The notes under the pieces: generated by a model | Database searches by the model: none | Seen by the model: the letters and a program-made list of their open reading frames with translations, nothing else | Told to the model about the DNA's origin: nothing | Position numbers and translations under genes: made by a program | From: Streptomyces parvus | Lineage (GTDB): Bacteria; Actinomycetota; Actinomycetes; Streptomycetales; Streptomycetaceae | Assembly: GCF_014648875.1 (NCBI RefSeq) | Contig: NZ_BMRY01000008.1 | Coordinates: forward strand, 310,001 to 374,000 | Length of the DNA: 64,000 bases | Reading direction: 5' to 3' | Shown: in pieces, positions 17,091-25,344 of the stretch | Numbering within the stretch: position 1 is the stretch's first letter | How the letters are laid out: each line of letters starts with the position of its first letter

Positions 17091-17166
17091 TGTCCGGGCG
17101 GCCGGCGTGCTGCGAACTCACACGTACGCCGGCTGTCCCCGCAACCACCGTGCTGCGCGCCCGGAC
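17091..17166 (+). promoter_or_regulatory. nested stem structure in the ccrA leader
   Basis: GTCCGGGCG (17092-17100) pairs perfectly with CGCCCGGAC about 60 nt later. Inside it GCCGGCGT pairs perfectly with ACGCCGGC. The pair of nested helices begins at the predicted transcription start and precedes the ribosome site by about 130 nt. It includes CCCCGCAAC, reminiscent of a cobalamin-riboswitch core, but no B12 box follows. A regulatory RNA role is possible and unproven. Confidence 0.4.
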
Positions 17167-17311
17167 GCCTGCGTCACAGGCACCTTCTGCTCCACCGAGC
17201 AAAGCCCGCTCCATCTGCCGAACCGACGGCAACACCTCCACACCGCACCACTCCCCTGCCAGCAGGGCCCCTCAAGCGTTCCCTCGACGCCGCATCACCG
17301 GAGGCAACACC

Positions 17312-18649
17312 GTGAAGGAAATCCTGGACGCCATTCAGTCGCAGGACAGCACGGCCGCGGACTTCGCGGCCCTGTCCCTCCCCGAGTCCTACCGCGCGGT
17401 CACCGTGCACAAGGACGAGGCGGAGATGTTCGCCGGTCTGGAGACCCGCGACAAGGACCCCCGCAAGTCGATCCACCTGGACGACGTCCCGGTCCCCGAA
17501 CTCGGCCCCGGCGAGGCCCTCGTCGCCGTGATGGCCAGCTCGGTGAACTACAACTCCGTCTGGACGTCGATCTTCGAGCCGGTCTCGACCTTCAACTTCC
17601 TGGAGCGGTACGGGAAGCTCAGCGAGCTCACCAAGCGGCACGACCTGCCGTACCACGTCATCGGCTCCGACCTGGCGGGCGTCGTCCTGCGCACCGGCCC
17701 CGGCGTGAACGCCTGGAACCCGGGCGACGAGGTCGTCGCGCACTGCCTCTCGGTCGAGCTGGAGTCCTCCGACGGCCACAACGACACGATGCTCGACCCC
17801 GAGCAGCGCATCTGGGGCTTCGAGACGAACTTCGGCGGCCTGGCGGAGATCGCACTCGTCAAGTCCAACCAGCTGATGCCGAAGCCGAAGCACCTCAGCT
17901 GGGAGGAGGCCGCCGCCCCGGGCCTCGTCAACTCCACCGCCTACCGCCAGCTCGTCTCGCGCAACGGCGCGGGCATGAAGCAGGGCGACAACGTGCTGAT
18001 CTGGGGAGCCAGCGGCGGGCTCGGCTCCTACGCCACGCAGTTCGCACTGGCCGGCGGCGCCAACCCGATCTGTGTCGTCTCCTCCCCGGAGAAGGCAGAG
18101 ATCTGCCGGTCCATGGGCGCCGAGGCGGTCATCGACCGCAACGCCGAGGGCTACAGGTTCTGGAAGGACGAGCGCACCCAGGACCCGAAGGAGTGGAAGC
18201 GCTTCGGCAAGCGCATCCGCGAGTTCACCGGCGGCGAGGACATCGACATCGTCTTCGAGCACCCGGGCCGCGAGACCTTCGGCGCCTCCGTCTACGTCAC
18301 CCGCAAGGGCGGCACCATCACCACCTGCGCCTCCACCTCGGGCTACATGCACGAGTACGACAACCGCTACCTGTGGATGTCCCTCAAGCGCATCATCGGC
18401 TCCCACTTCGCCAACTACCGCGAGGCCTGGGAGGCCAACCGCCTCATCGCCAAGGGCAAGATCCACCCGACGCTCTCCAAGACGTACTCCCTGGAGGACA
18501 CCGGGCAGGCCGCGTACGACGTCCACCGCAATCTCCACCAGGGCAAGGTCGGCGTCCTCGCCCTGGCCCCCCGCGAGGGTCTGGGCGTCCGCGACCAGGA
18601 AATGCGCGAGCAGCACATCGACGCCATCAACCGCTTCCGCAACGTCTGA
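17312..18649 (+). CDS. ccrA: crotonyl-CoA carboxylase/reductase
   Basis: 445 residues, the length of known Ccr enzymes. It catalyses NADPH-dependent reductive carboxylation of crotonyl-CoA to ethylmalonyl-CoA, the key step of the ethylmalonyl-CoA pathway and a source of polyketide extender units. It is an MDR-superfamily protein: an N-terminal GroES-like domain (GEALVAVMASSVNYNSVWT, then HVIGSDLAGVVLRTG) and a Rossmann domain with WGASGGLGSYATQFAL near residue 232. The C-terminal YLWMSLKRIIGSHFANY is characteristic of Ccr. The start is GTG, with GGAGG (17300-17304) at good spacing; the frame is open upstream but the protein begins here in homologues. It is first in a five-gene operon, with 9 bp to meaA. 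Confidence 0.96.
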   Translation: MKEILDAIQSQDSTAADFAALSLPESYRAVTVHKDEAEMFAGLETRDKDPRKSIHLDDVPVPELGPGEALVAVMASSVNYNSVWTSIFEPVSTFNFLERYGKLSELTKRHDLPYHVIGSDLAGVVLRTGPGVNAWNPGDEVVAHCLSVELESSDGHNDTMLDPEQRIWGFETNFGGLAEIALVKSNQLMPKPKHLSWEEAAAPGLVNSTAYRQLVSRNGAGMKQGDNVLIWGASGGLGSYATQFALAGGANPICVVSSPEKAEICRSMGAEAVIDRNAEGYRFWKDERTQDPKEWKRFGKRIREFTGGEDIDIVFEHPGRETFGASVYVTRKGGTITTCASTSGYMHEYDNRYLWMSLKRIIGSHFANYREAWEANRLIAKGKIHPTLSKTYSLEDTGQAAYDVHRNLHQGKVGVLALAPREGLGVRDQEMREQHIDAINRFRNV

Positions 18650-18658
18650 GGTTCCCCG

Positions 18659-20671
18659 ATGAACGAACGTCAGAAGGACCGGCCCTGGCTCATGCGGACG
18701 TACGCCGGTCACTCGACCGCCGAGGCGTCCAACGAGCTGTACCGCCGCAACCTCGCCAAGGGCCAGACGGGTCTCTCGGTCGCCTTCGATCTGCCCACGC
18801 AGACCGGATACGACCCGGACCACATTCTCGCCCGCGGTGAGGTGGGCCGTGTCGGTGTTCCCGTCTCGCACCTCGGTGACATGCGGCGGCTGTTCCAGGA
18901 CATCCCCCTGGAGCAGATGAACACCTCGATGACGATCAACGCGACCGCCATGTGGCTGCTGGCGCTCTACCAGGTGGTCGCGGAGGAGCAGGGGGCCGAC
19001 ACCTCCAAGCTCCAGGGGACGACGCAGAACGACATCGTGAAGGAGTACCTCTCGCGCGGGACGCACGTCTTCCCGCCGGTGCCCTCACTGCGGCTGACCA
19101 CGGACATGATCACGTACACGGTCAACCGCATCCCCAAGTGGAACCCGATCAACATCTGCAGTTACCACCTCCAGGAGGCGGGGGCCACCCCGGTCCAGGA
19201 GATCGCGTACGCCATGTCGACCGCCATCGCGGTGCTCGACGCGGTCCGCGACTCGGGCCAGGTGCCCGAGGAGAAGTTCGGTGACGTGGTCGCCCGTATC
19301 TCGTTCTTCGTGAACGCGGGCGTCCGCTTCATCGAGGAGATGTGCAAGATGCGCGCCTTCGGCCGCATCTGGGACCGCGTCACCCGCGAGCGGTACGGCA
19401 TCACCAACGCCAAGCAGCGCCGCTTCCGCTACGGCGTCCAGGTCAACTCCCTCGGCCTGACCGAGGCGCAGCCGGAGAACAACGTCCAGCGCATCGTCCT
19501 GGAGATGCTGGCCGTCACCCTCTCCAAGGACGCCCGGGCCCGCGCCGTGCAGCTGCCGGCCTGGAACGAGGCGCTGGGGCTGCCCCGGCCCTGGGACCAG
19601 CAGTGGTCGCTGCGGATCCAGCAGGTGCTGGCGCACGAGAGCGATCTGCTGGAGTACGAGGACATCTTCGCCGGTTCGCACGTCATCGAGGCCAAGGTGG
19701 ACGCCCTGGTCGAGGAGTCGCTGGCGGAGATCGACCGGATCCAGCAGATGGGCGGCGCGATGGCAGCCGTCGAGTCCGGCTATCTCAAGTCCGAGCTGGT
19801 CTCCTCGCACGCGGCCCGGCGGGCCCGGATCGAGGCGGGCGACGAGAAGATCGTCGGCGTCAACATCTACGAGTCCACCGAGCCCAACCCGCTCACCTCC
19901 GACCTCGACGGCGCGATCATGACCGTCGACCCGGAGAACGAGGCCCGGGTCGTCGCGGCCCTGCACGAGTGGCGGGACAACCGCGACGAGGCGCGGGCGT
20001 CGGAGGCGCTGGCCGCGCTGAAGAAGGCCGCCGCGGGCACCGAGAACATGATGGAAGCCACCGTCGAGTGCGCCCGCGCGGGCGTCACCACCGGCGAGTG
20101 GTCCTGGGCGCTGCGGGACGTGTTCGGCGAGTTCCGCGCTCCCACCGGGGTCTCCTCGGCCCCGGTCGCGGTCACCGCGGAGCCGGGCAGCACGCTGGCC
20201 CTGGTCCGCGAGAAGGTCACCCGGACCGCCGCCGACCTGGGCGTCGGGCGACTGCGTCTGCTGGTCGGCAAGCCGGGCCTGGACGGGCATTCCAACGGGG
20301 CCGAGCAGATCGCCGTACGGGCCCGTGACGCCGGGTTCGAGGTGGTCTACCAGGGGATCCGGCTCACCCCCGAGCAGATCACCGACGCGGCGCTCGCCGA
20401 GGACGTGCACTGCGTGGGCCTGTCCATCCTGTCCGGCTCGCACGCGGAGCTGGTCCCCGACGTGCTGCACCGGCTGCGCGAGGCCGGGGCGCCGGACATC
20501 CCGGTGATCGCGGGCGGCATCATCCCGCCGGCCGACGCCGCCGCACTCATCGAAGCCGGAGTGGCCGCCGTCTTCACCCCGAAGGACTTCGGCATCACGG
20601 AGATCATCGGCCGTATCGTCGACGAGATCCGGAAAGCGAACAAGCTCGACCCTCTGGAGGTCCCCGCATGA
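18659..20671 (+). CDS. meaA: B12-dependent ethylmalonyl-CoA mutase (MeaA type)
   Basis: 670 residues. It interconverts (2R)-ethylmalonyl-CoA and (2S)-methylsuccinyl-CoA with adenosylcobalamin. The TIM-barrel mutase domain (about 1-510) carries NICSYHLQEAGATPVQE, and RRFRYGVQVNSLGLTEAQPE lies in the substrate region. The C-terminal cobalamin domain (about 525-665) has the base-off ligand motif DGHSNG near residue 541. It is a single-chain mutase, like MeaA/Ecm and unlike the two-subunit methylmalonyl- or isobutyryl-CoA mutases. Its position directly after ccrA and before mcl identifies the substrate. The ATGA overlap with mcl indicates translational coupling. Confidence 0.95.
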   Translation: MNERQKDRPWLMRTYAGHSTAEASNELYRRNLAKGQTGLSVAFDLPTQTGYDPDHILARGEVGRVGVPVSHLGDMRRLFQDIPLEQMNTSMTINATAMWLLALYQVVAEEQGADTSKLQGTTQNDIVKEYLSRGTHVFPPVPSLRLTTDMITYTVNRIPKWNPINICSYHLQEAGATPVQEIAYAMSTAIAVLDAVRDSGQVPEEKFGDVVARISFFVNAGVRFIEEMCKMRAFGRIWDRVTRERYGITNAKQRRFRYGVQVNSLGLTEAQPENNVQRIVLEMLAVTLSKDARARAVQLPAWNEALGLPRPWDQQWSLRIQQVLAHESDLLEYEDIFAGSHVIEAKVDALVEESLAEIDRIQQMGGAMAAVESGYLKSELVSSHAARRARIEAGDEKIVGVNIYESTEPNPLTSDLDGAIMTVDPENEARVVAALHEWRDNRDEARASEALAALKKAAAGTENMMEATVECARAGVTTGEWSWALRDVFGEFRAPTGVSSAPVAVTAEPGSTLALVREKVTRTAADLGVGRLRLLVGKPGLDGHSNGAEQIAVRARDAGFEVVYQGIRLTPEQITDAALAEDVHCVGLSILSGSHAELVPDVLHRLREAGAPDIPVIAGGIIPPADAAALIEAGVAAVFTPKDFGITEIIGRIVDEIRKANKLDPLEVPA

Positions 20672-21642
20672 CCACGCCCACCCCCTCGGTCAACCGTCTG
20701 CGCCCGCGCCGCTCGTGTCTGGCCGTGCCGGGCTCCAACCCGCGCTTCCTGGAGAAGGCCCAGGGCCTCCCGGCCGACCAGGTCTTCCTGGACCTGGAGG
20801 ACGCCTGCGCGCCGCTCGCCAAGGAGGGCGCCCGCCACACCATCGTGGACGCGCTCAACAACGGTGACTGGAGCGGCAAGACCCGGGTCGTGCGGGTCAA
20901 CGACTGGACGACGCACTGGACGTACCGGGACGTCATCACGGTCGTCGAGGGCGCGGGCCCCAACCTCGACTGCATCATGCTGCCGAAGGTCCAGGACGCC
21001 CAGCAGGTCGTGGCGCTGGATCTGCTGCTGACCCAGATCGAGAAGACGATGGGCTTTGAAGTCGGGAAGATCGGCATCGAGGCGCAGATCGAGAACGCCA
21101 AGGGTCTGGTGAACATCGACGAGATCGCCGCCGCCTCGCCGCGCCTGGAGACGCTGATCTTCGGCCCGGCCGACTTCATGGCGTCGATCAACATGAAGAC
21201 CCTGGTCGTCGGCCAGCAGCCGCCCGGCTACCCGGCGGACGCCTACCACTACATCCTGATGCGCATTCTGATGGCCGCCCGTACGCACGACCTCCAGGCG
21301 ATCGACGGCCCCTTCCTCCAGATCCGTGACGTGGACGCCTACCGCGAGGTGGCCGGCCGCGCCGCCGCCCTCGGCTTCGACGGCAAGTGGGTGCTGCACC
21401 CGGGCCAGGTCGACGCGGCGAACGAGGTGTTCTCGCCCTCGCAGGAGGACTACGACCACGCCGAGCTGATCCTCGACGCCTACGACTGGTGCACCTCCGA
21501 GGAGGGCGGCAAGAAGGGCTCCGCGATGCTCGGCGACGAGATGATCGACGAGGCCAGCCGCAAGATGGCCCTGGTCATCGCGGGCAAGGGCCGGGCCGCC
21601 GGAATGCAGCGCACATCCAAGTTCGAAGCCCCGGAGGCCTGA
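20668..21642 (+). CDS. mcl: HpcH/CitE-family (3S)-malyl-CoA / beta-methylmalyl-CoA lyase
   Basis: 324 residues. It cleaves beta-methylmalyl-CoA to glyoxylate and propionyl-CoA, and may also act on malyl-CoA. The TIM barrel shows CLAVPGSNPRFLEKA, the metal-ligand region FLDLEDACAP, IEAQIENAKGLVNIDEI and FGPADFMASI; the C-terminal WVLHPGQVDAANEVF is typical of the family. It overlaps the meaA stop codon by 4 bp, and its own 3' end carries the GGAGG used by mch. The family also contains citrate lyase beta subunits and thioesterase-like forms; the operon context favours the ethylmalonyl-CoA function. Confidence 0.93.
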   Translation: MTTPTPSVNRLRPRRSCLAVPGSNPRFLEKAQGLPADQVFLDLEDACAPLAKEGARHTIVDALNNGDWSGKTRVVRVNDWTTHWTYRDVITVVEGAGPNLDCIMLPKVQDAQQVVALDLLLTQIEKTMGFEVGKIGIEAQIENAKGLVNIDEIAAASPRLETLIFGPADFMASINMKTLVVGQQPPGYPADAYHYILMRILMAARTHDLQAIDGPFLQIRDVDAYREVAGRAAALGFDGKWVLHPGQVDAANEVFSPSQEDYDHAELILDAYDWCTSEEGGKKGSAMLGDEMIDEASRKMALVIAGKGRAAGMQRTSKFEAPEA

Positions 21643-21644
21643 TC

Positions 21645-22148
21645 ATGCAGTTCGGACGCACGTATGAGGAGTTCGAGGTCGGTGCCGTCTACAAGCACTG
21701 GCCCGGAAAGACGGTCACGGAGTACGACGACCACCTCTTCTGTCTGCTGACCATGAATCACCACCCGCTGCACATGGACAGCAACTACGCGGAGAAGACG
21801 ACCGACTTCGGCAAGAACGTCGTCGTCGGCAATTACATCTACTCGCTGCTGCTCGGCATGTCGGTGCCGGACGTCTCCGGAAAGGCCATCGCCAATCTGG
21901 AGGTCGAATCGCTCAAGCACATCGCGCCGACCTTCCACGGCGACACGATCTACGGCGAGACGACCGTGCTGGACAAGACCCCGTCGAAGTCCAAGAACGA
22001 CCGCGGCATCGTGTACGTGGAGACCAAGGGCTACAAGCAGGACGGCACGGTCGTCTGCGTGTTCCGGCGCAAGGTGATGGTTCCCACCGAGACGTACATC
22101 AAGGAGCGCGGCGGCGAGCAGCCCGGCCGCCCGACGCCCGCCAAGTAA
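21645..22148 (+). CDS. mch: MaoC-like mesaconyl-C1-CoA hydratase
   Basis: 167 residues forming one hot-dog fold. It hydrates mesaconyl-CoA to beta-methylmalyl-CoA. The catalytic Asp/His region of the MaoC type is YDDHLFCLLTMNHHPLHMD, followed by VVVGNYIYSLLLGMSV and the later strand TFHGDTIYGETTVLDK. Rhodobacter Mch is about twice as long (two fused hot dogs), while actinobacterial forms are often this short type. The start ATG at 21645 lies 2 bp after the mcl stop, with GGAGG inside the mcl end. The function is assigned mainly from context. Confidence 0.9.
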   Translation: MQFGRTYEEFEVGAVYKHWPGKTVTEYDDHLFCLLTMNHHPLHMDSNYAEKTTDFGKNVVVGNYIYSLLLGMSVPDVSGKAIANLEVESLKHIAPTFHGDTIYGETTVLDKTPSKSKNDRGIVYVETKGYKQDGTVVCVFRRKVMVPTETYIKERGGEQPGRPTPAK

Positions 22149-22197
22149 CCGAGTGAAGCATTGAGGCCATCCGCGTGAAGCCACAGGAGAAGCAGCC

Positions 22198-23403
22198 ATG
22201 ACGCGACTCGCCCAGACCGCCGGTCTGAACGACATCCAGCGGGAAATCCTTGCCACGGTCCGGGATTTCGTCGACAAGGAGATCATTCCGGTCGCGACCC
22301 AGCTGGAGCACCGCGACGAGTACCCCACGGAAATCGTCGAGGGGCTCAAGGAACTCGGCCTGTTCGGGCTGATGATCCCCGAGGAGTACGGGGGGCTGGG
22401 TGAGTCGCTGCTCACCTACGCGCTGTGCGTGGAGGAGATCGCGCGCGGCTGGATGAGCGTGTCGGGCATCATCAACACGCATTTCATCGTGGCCTACATG
22501 CTCAAGCAGCACGGCACGCAGGAGCAGAAGGACACGTTCCTGCCGCGGATGGCGCTCGGCGAGGTGCGCGGGGCCTTCTCGATGTCCGAGCCGGCGCTCG
22601 GCTCGGACGTCTCGGCGATCTCGTCGAAGGGCGTGAAGGACGGCGACGAGTACGTTCTCAACGGCCAGAAGATGTGGCTGACGAATGGCGGAACGTCTAC
22701 TTTGGTGGCCGTTCTGGCCCGAAGTGACGAAGGCCACCCCGAGGGCACCGCCCCGCACAAGTCGATGACGACCTTCCTGGTGGAGAAGGAGCCCGGCTTC
22801 GGAGAGGTCCGGCCCGGTCTGACCATCCCCGGGAAGATCGACAAGATGGGCTACAAGGGCGTCGACACAACCGAGCTCATCATGGACGACCTGCGCATTC
22901 CGGCCAATCGCGTCCTCGGGGGCACGACGGGCCGAGGGTTTTACCAAATGATGGACGGCGTCGAGGTCGGCCGGGTGAATGTCGCCGCCCGTGGCTGCGG
23001 CGTCGCGCAGCGTGCGTTCGAACTGGGCGTTTCGTACGCCCAGCAGCGCCACACCTTCGGCAAGCCGATCGCCCAGCACCAGGCGATCCAGTTCAAACTG
23101 GCCGAAATGGCCACCAAGGTCGAAGCCGCTCATGCGATGATGGTGAATGCGGCACGCAAAAAGGACTCCGGGGAACGAAACGACCTGGAGGCAGGGATGG
23201 CGAAGTACCTCGCCTCCGAGTACTGCAAGGAAGTCGTCGAGGACGCCTTCCGTATCCACGGCGGCTACGGCTTCTCCAAGGAGTACGAGATCGAGCGCCT
23301 CTACCGCGAGGCACCGATGCTGCTGATCGGTGAAGGTACCGCCGAGATCCAGAAAATGATCATTGGCCGGCGCCTCTTGGAGGAGTACCGATTCCAGGGC
23401 TGA
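22198..23403 (+). CDS. mcd: acyl-CoA dehydrogenase, probable methylsuccinyl-CoA dehydrogenase
   Basis: 401 residues with all three acyl-CoA dehydrogenase domains: N-terminal helices (EIVEGLKELGLFGLMIPEEY), FAD-contacting beta domain (GAFSMSEPALGSDVS, WLTNGG) and the C-terminal four-helix domain (RHTFGKPIAQHQAIQFKLAE). IGEGTAEIQ near residue 379 carries the expected catalytic Glu. It would oxidise (2S)-methylsuccinyl-CoA to mesaconyl-CoA, with electrons passing to ETF. The Rhodobacter enzyme is longer, about 550 residues; this one has ordinary acyl-CoA dehydrogenase length, so substrate assignment rests on operon position. It is the last gene of the ccrA operon, 49 bp after mch, with an AGGAGA-type ribosome site. 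Confidence 0.9.
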   Translation: MTRLAQTAGLNDIQREILATVRDFVDKEIIPVATQLEHRDEYPTEIVEGLKELGLFGLMIPEEYGGLGESLLTYALCVEEIARGWMSVSGIINTHFIVAYMLKQHGTQEQKDTFLPRMALGEVRGAFSMSEPALGSDVSAISSKGVKDGDEYVLNGQKMWLTNGGTSTLVAVLARSDEGHPEGTAPHKSMTTFLVEKEPGFGEVRPGLTIPGKIDKMGYKGVDTTELIMDDLRIPANRVLGGTTGRGFYQMMDGVEVGRVNVAARGCGVAQRAFELGVSYAQQRHTFGKPIAQHQAIQFKLAEMATKVEAAHAMMVNAARKKDSGERNDLEAGMAKYLASEYCKEVVEDAFRIHGGYGFSKEYEIERLYREAPMLLIGEGTAEIQKMIIGRRLLEEYRFQG

Positions 23404-23493
23404 TTGTCCGTTTCAGGGTGATTTGGTGGCGAAGAACATCACACCGGGTCACCCTCGACGGGCGGCGTTCGACAGTCCGACTCGGCTGCTGGC

Positions 23494-23524
23494 TTGCCCA
23501 GTTGCGCCCGGCAACCGATAGCAT
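23494..23524 (+). promoter_or_regulatory. possible promoter before psd
   Basis: TTGCCC (23494-23499) and TAGCAT (23519-23524) with a 19-bp spacer lie about 60 bp before psd. The spacing is long but usable. It implies that psd-pssA can be expressed apart from the ccrA operon. Confidence 0.35.
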
Positions 23525-23583
23525 CTTCGGAAAGCCGCCGTCCCCCGTTGCCAGCGCGGCATCATCCGCTACGAAGGTCATTC

Positions 23584-24231
23584 ATGCCCGACAGCACTTC
23601 CTCCGCATCCCGCGGCGGGGTCCGCATCGCCCGCGGAGCTTCCCCGTGGCTCCTGCCGACCGTCGCCACCGCAGCCCTCAGCCTGGCCCGCGCCCGCAAG
23701 TCGGGGCGCTGGGCAGCAGCGGCTGTGCCCACCACCGCGCTCGCGGCGGGCATGCTGTGGTTCTTCCGTGACCCCGAGCGCGAGATCACCGACGGCCGGG
23801 TCATCTCCCCGGCCGACGGCGTGGTGCAGAGCATCATGCCGTGGAAGGACGGGCGCACCCGCGTCGCGATCTTCATGAGCCCGCTCAACGTCCACGTCAA
23901 CCGCGCGCCGCTGGCGGGCACCGTGACGTCGGTCGAGCACATCCCGGGCGGCTTCGTTCCGGCGTTCAACAAGGAGAGCGAGAACAACGAGCGCGTTGTC
24001 TGGCACTTCGACACCGAGCTCGGCGACATCGAGATGGTGCAGATCGCGGGAGCGGTCGCCCGTCGGATCGTGCCGTACCTCCCCGAGGGCACGAAGGTGG
24101 AGCAGGGCGAGCGCATCGGCCTGATCCGCTTCGGCTCGCGCGTGGACATCTACCTCCCGGAAGGGATCGATGTCGCGGTCGAGGTCGGTCAGGCCACCAC
24201 CGCGGGGGTGACTCGAATTGACCGTGATTGA
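23584..24231 (+). CDS. psd: phosphatidylserine decarboxylase, small PSD-A-type
   Basis: 215 residues. It decarboxylates phosphatidylserine to phosphatidylethanolamine at the membrane. The conserved core is WFFRDPEREI, VISPADGVVQSI, FMSPLNVHVNRAP and GTVTSVEHIPGGFVPAFNKE. Near the C-terminus IRFGSRVDIYLPEG holds the Gly-Ser pair where the proenzyme cleaves itself to create the pyruvoyl prosthetic group. A hydrophobic segment near 20-55 anchors it. It overlaps pssA by 14 bp, and the two act in sequence. The short size is that of archaeal/actinobacterial-type Psd. Confidence 0.94.
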   Translation: MPDSTSSASRGGVRIARGASPWLLPTVATAALSLARARKSGRWAAAAVPTTALAAGMLWFFRDPEREITDGRVISPADGVVQSIMPWKDGRTRVAIFMSPLNVHVNRAPLAGTVTSVEHIPGGFVPAFNKESENNERVVWHFDTELGDIEMVQIAGAVARRIVPYLPEGTKVEQGERIGLIRFGSRVDIYLPEGIDVAVEVGQATTAGVTRIDRD

Positions 24232-25081
24232 TCCTGATACCAAGGCCGGCTGGGTGCCGGAGGCCGAAGACGAGAACGACGTCGACGGCACGGAGGACAT
24301 GCCGCTGTCGATGCGTCTGTCGATAGCGGACACGCTCACGCTCGGTAACGCGACGTGCGGGTTCATGGCGGTCTACTTCACCACCACGGGCATTCTGATC
24401 CCGCACCTCACGGGCAGCGACGAGACGGGCATGGCCCGGCACTCTGCCGCCACCGCCGTGATCCTCATGCTGATGGCCGCGATCTTCGACCTGTTCGACG
24501 GACTCGTGGCGCGCAAGCTGCGTTCCTCGCCGATGGGCGCCGAGCTGGACAACCTCTCGGACCTCATCAGCTTCGGGCTCGCGCCGGCCTACTTCGTGCT
24601 CGTGTACGGCATGGTCGCCGACGACGCCCATCAGCGGGTCTCGGCGCTGGCGGCGATCGTCGTGTTGCTGGCGGTGGTCCTCAGGCTGGCCAGATTCTCC
24701 TGCGTGACCATGAAGGACGGCATGTTCCAGGGCATGCCGAGCCCCTTCGGAGCGCTGACGGTCGTCTCGATCGTGCTCCTGGAGCTGCCCTTCGTGCCGA
24801 CCCTGCTCGCGATCATCGGCGTGGCGTGGCTGATGGTGAGCCGGGTGGAGTACCCCAAGCCGCGGGGTGTCCTCGCGGTGGCGATGCTCAGCTGGATCGT
24901 GGCCGCGATGGGACTGCTCGCCGCCTGGGCGTTCGACGCCCCCGGCGGTCAGCTGCTGCTCCAGACGGGCTGCGCGCTCCAGGTGGTGCTCGGCGCGGTG
25001 ATCCCGCTGTTCGCCACGGCGCGACGGGTGAACACGTTCCGTGACAACCGCCGCGAGGCGCGGGCGGCACAGCTGCCGTAG
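24218..25081 (+). CDS. pssA: CDP-diacylglycerol-serine O-phosphatidyltransferase
   Basis: 287 residues. It makes phosphatidylserine, the substrate of the overlapping upstream psd, from CDP-diacylglycerol and serine. The CDP-alcohol phosphotransferase signature is DGLVARKLRSSPMGAELDNL followed by SDLISFGLAPAYF (D-G-x2-A-R-x8-G-x3-D-x3-D). There are about seven to eight membrane helices, starting at RLSIADTLTLGNATCGFMAV. The start could be TTG at 24218 or GTG at 24224; both lie inside psd, so translation is coupled. A strong hairpin terminator follows 24 bp after the stop. Confidence 0.94.
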   Translation: MTVIDPDTKAGWVPEAEDENDVDGTEDMPLSMRLSIADTLTLGNATCGFMAVYFTTTGILIPHLTGSDETGMARHSAATAVILMLMAAIFDLFDGLVARKLRSSPMGAELDNLSDLISFGLAPAYFVLVYGMVADDAHQRVSALAAIVVLLAVVLRLARFSCVTMKDGMFQGMPSPFGALTVVSIVLLELPFVPTLLAIIGVAWLMVSRVEYPKPRGVLAVAMLSWIVAAMGLLAAWAFDAPGGQLLLQTGCALQVVLGAVIPLFATARRVNTFRDNRREARAAQLP

Positions 25082-25104
25082 CGGCGGATACGCGACACAG
25101 GGGC

Positions 25105-25138
25105 GAGGGCCCGGATGCTCCCCGGCATCCGGGCCCTC
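25105..25138 (+). terminator. strong hairpin terminator after pssA
   Basis: A perfect 14-bp stem (25105-25118 with 25125-25138, arm GAGGGCCCGGATGC) encloses a 6-nt loop TCCCCG. A short CGTGCGTTTCC follows. It closes the ethylmalonyl-CoA/phospholipid block. Confidence 0.85.
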
Positions 25139-25344
25139 GTGCGTTTCCGCCGCGCAGGGGGCCCTTACCACCGCGCGCGTCCGGCCGCCAGAGGCGATGC
25201 CCTCCCCGTGGCTGAGAATTTTCGGCATCGGGGTGAGTACCAGGTTCCCGTCCCTCCGCCGGAACCGGCTTCTAGAATCTCCTCGCAACCGACACCCGGG
25301 CCATTTCGGCCAGGGGGCGGTCCGGGGGACCGGGGGGGTCCGAG

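Larger units (their letters stand above)
16959..17311. other. 353-bp intergenic region and leader of ccrA
   Basis: There is no convincing separate gene, although the ccrA frame happens to stay open through it. It contains a 13-bp dyad GGCAC-TGG-GTGCC at 17044-17056, a good promoter directly after it, and a roughly 220-nt leader with nested inverted repeats. Confidence 0.65.

Noticed and set aside
17039..17311. N-terminal extension of CcrA or an upstream gene in the leader
   Set aside because: The frame is open only by composition; Ccr homologues begin at the GTG at 17312 with GGAGG, and the region contains a promoter.
17091..17311. Cobalamin riboswitch before ccrA
   Set aside because: A CCCCGCAAC stretch is suggestive, but no B12 box or GGTG-x-AA-x-TCC-like element was found; kept only as a hypothesis for a covariance-model test.
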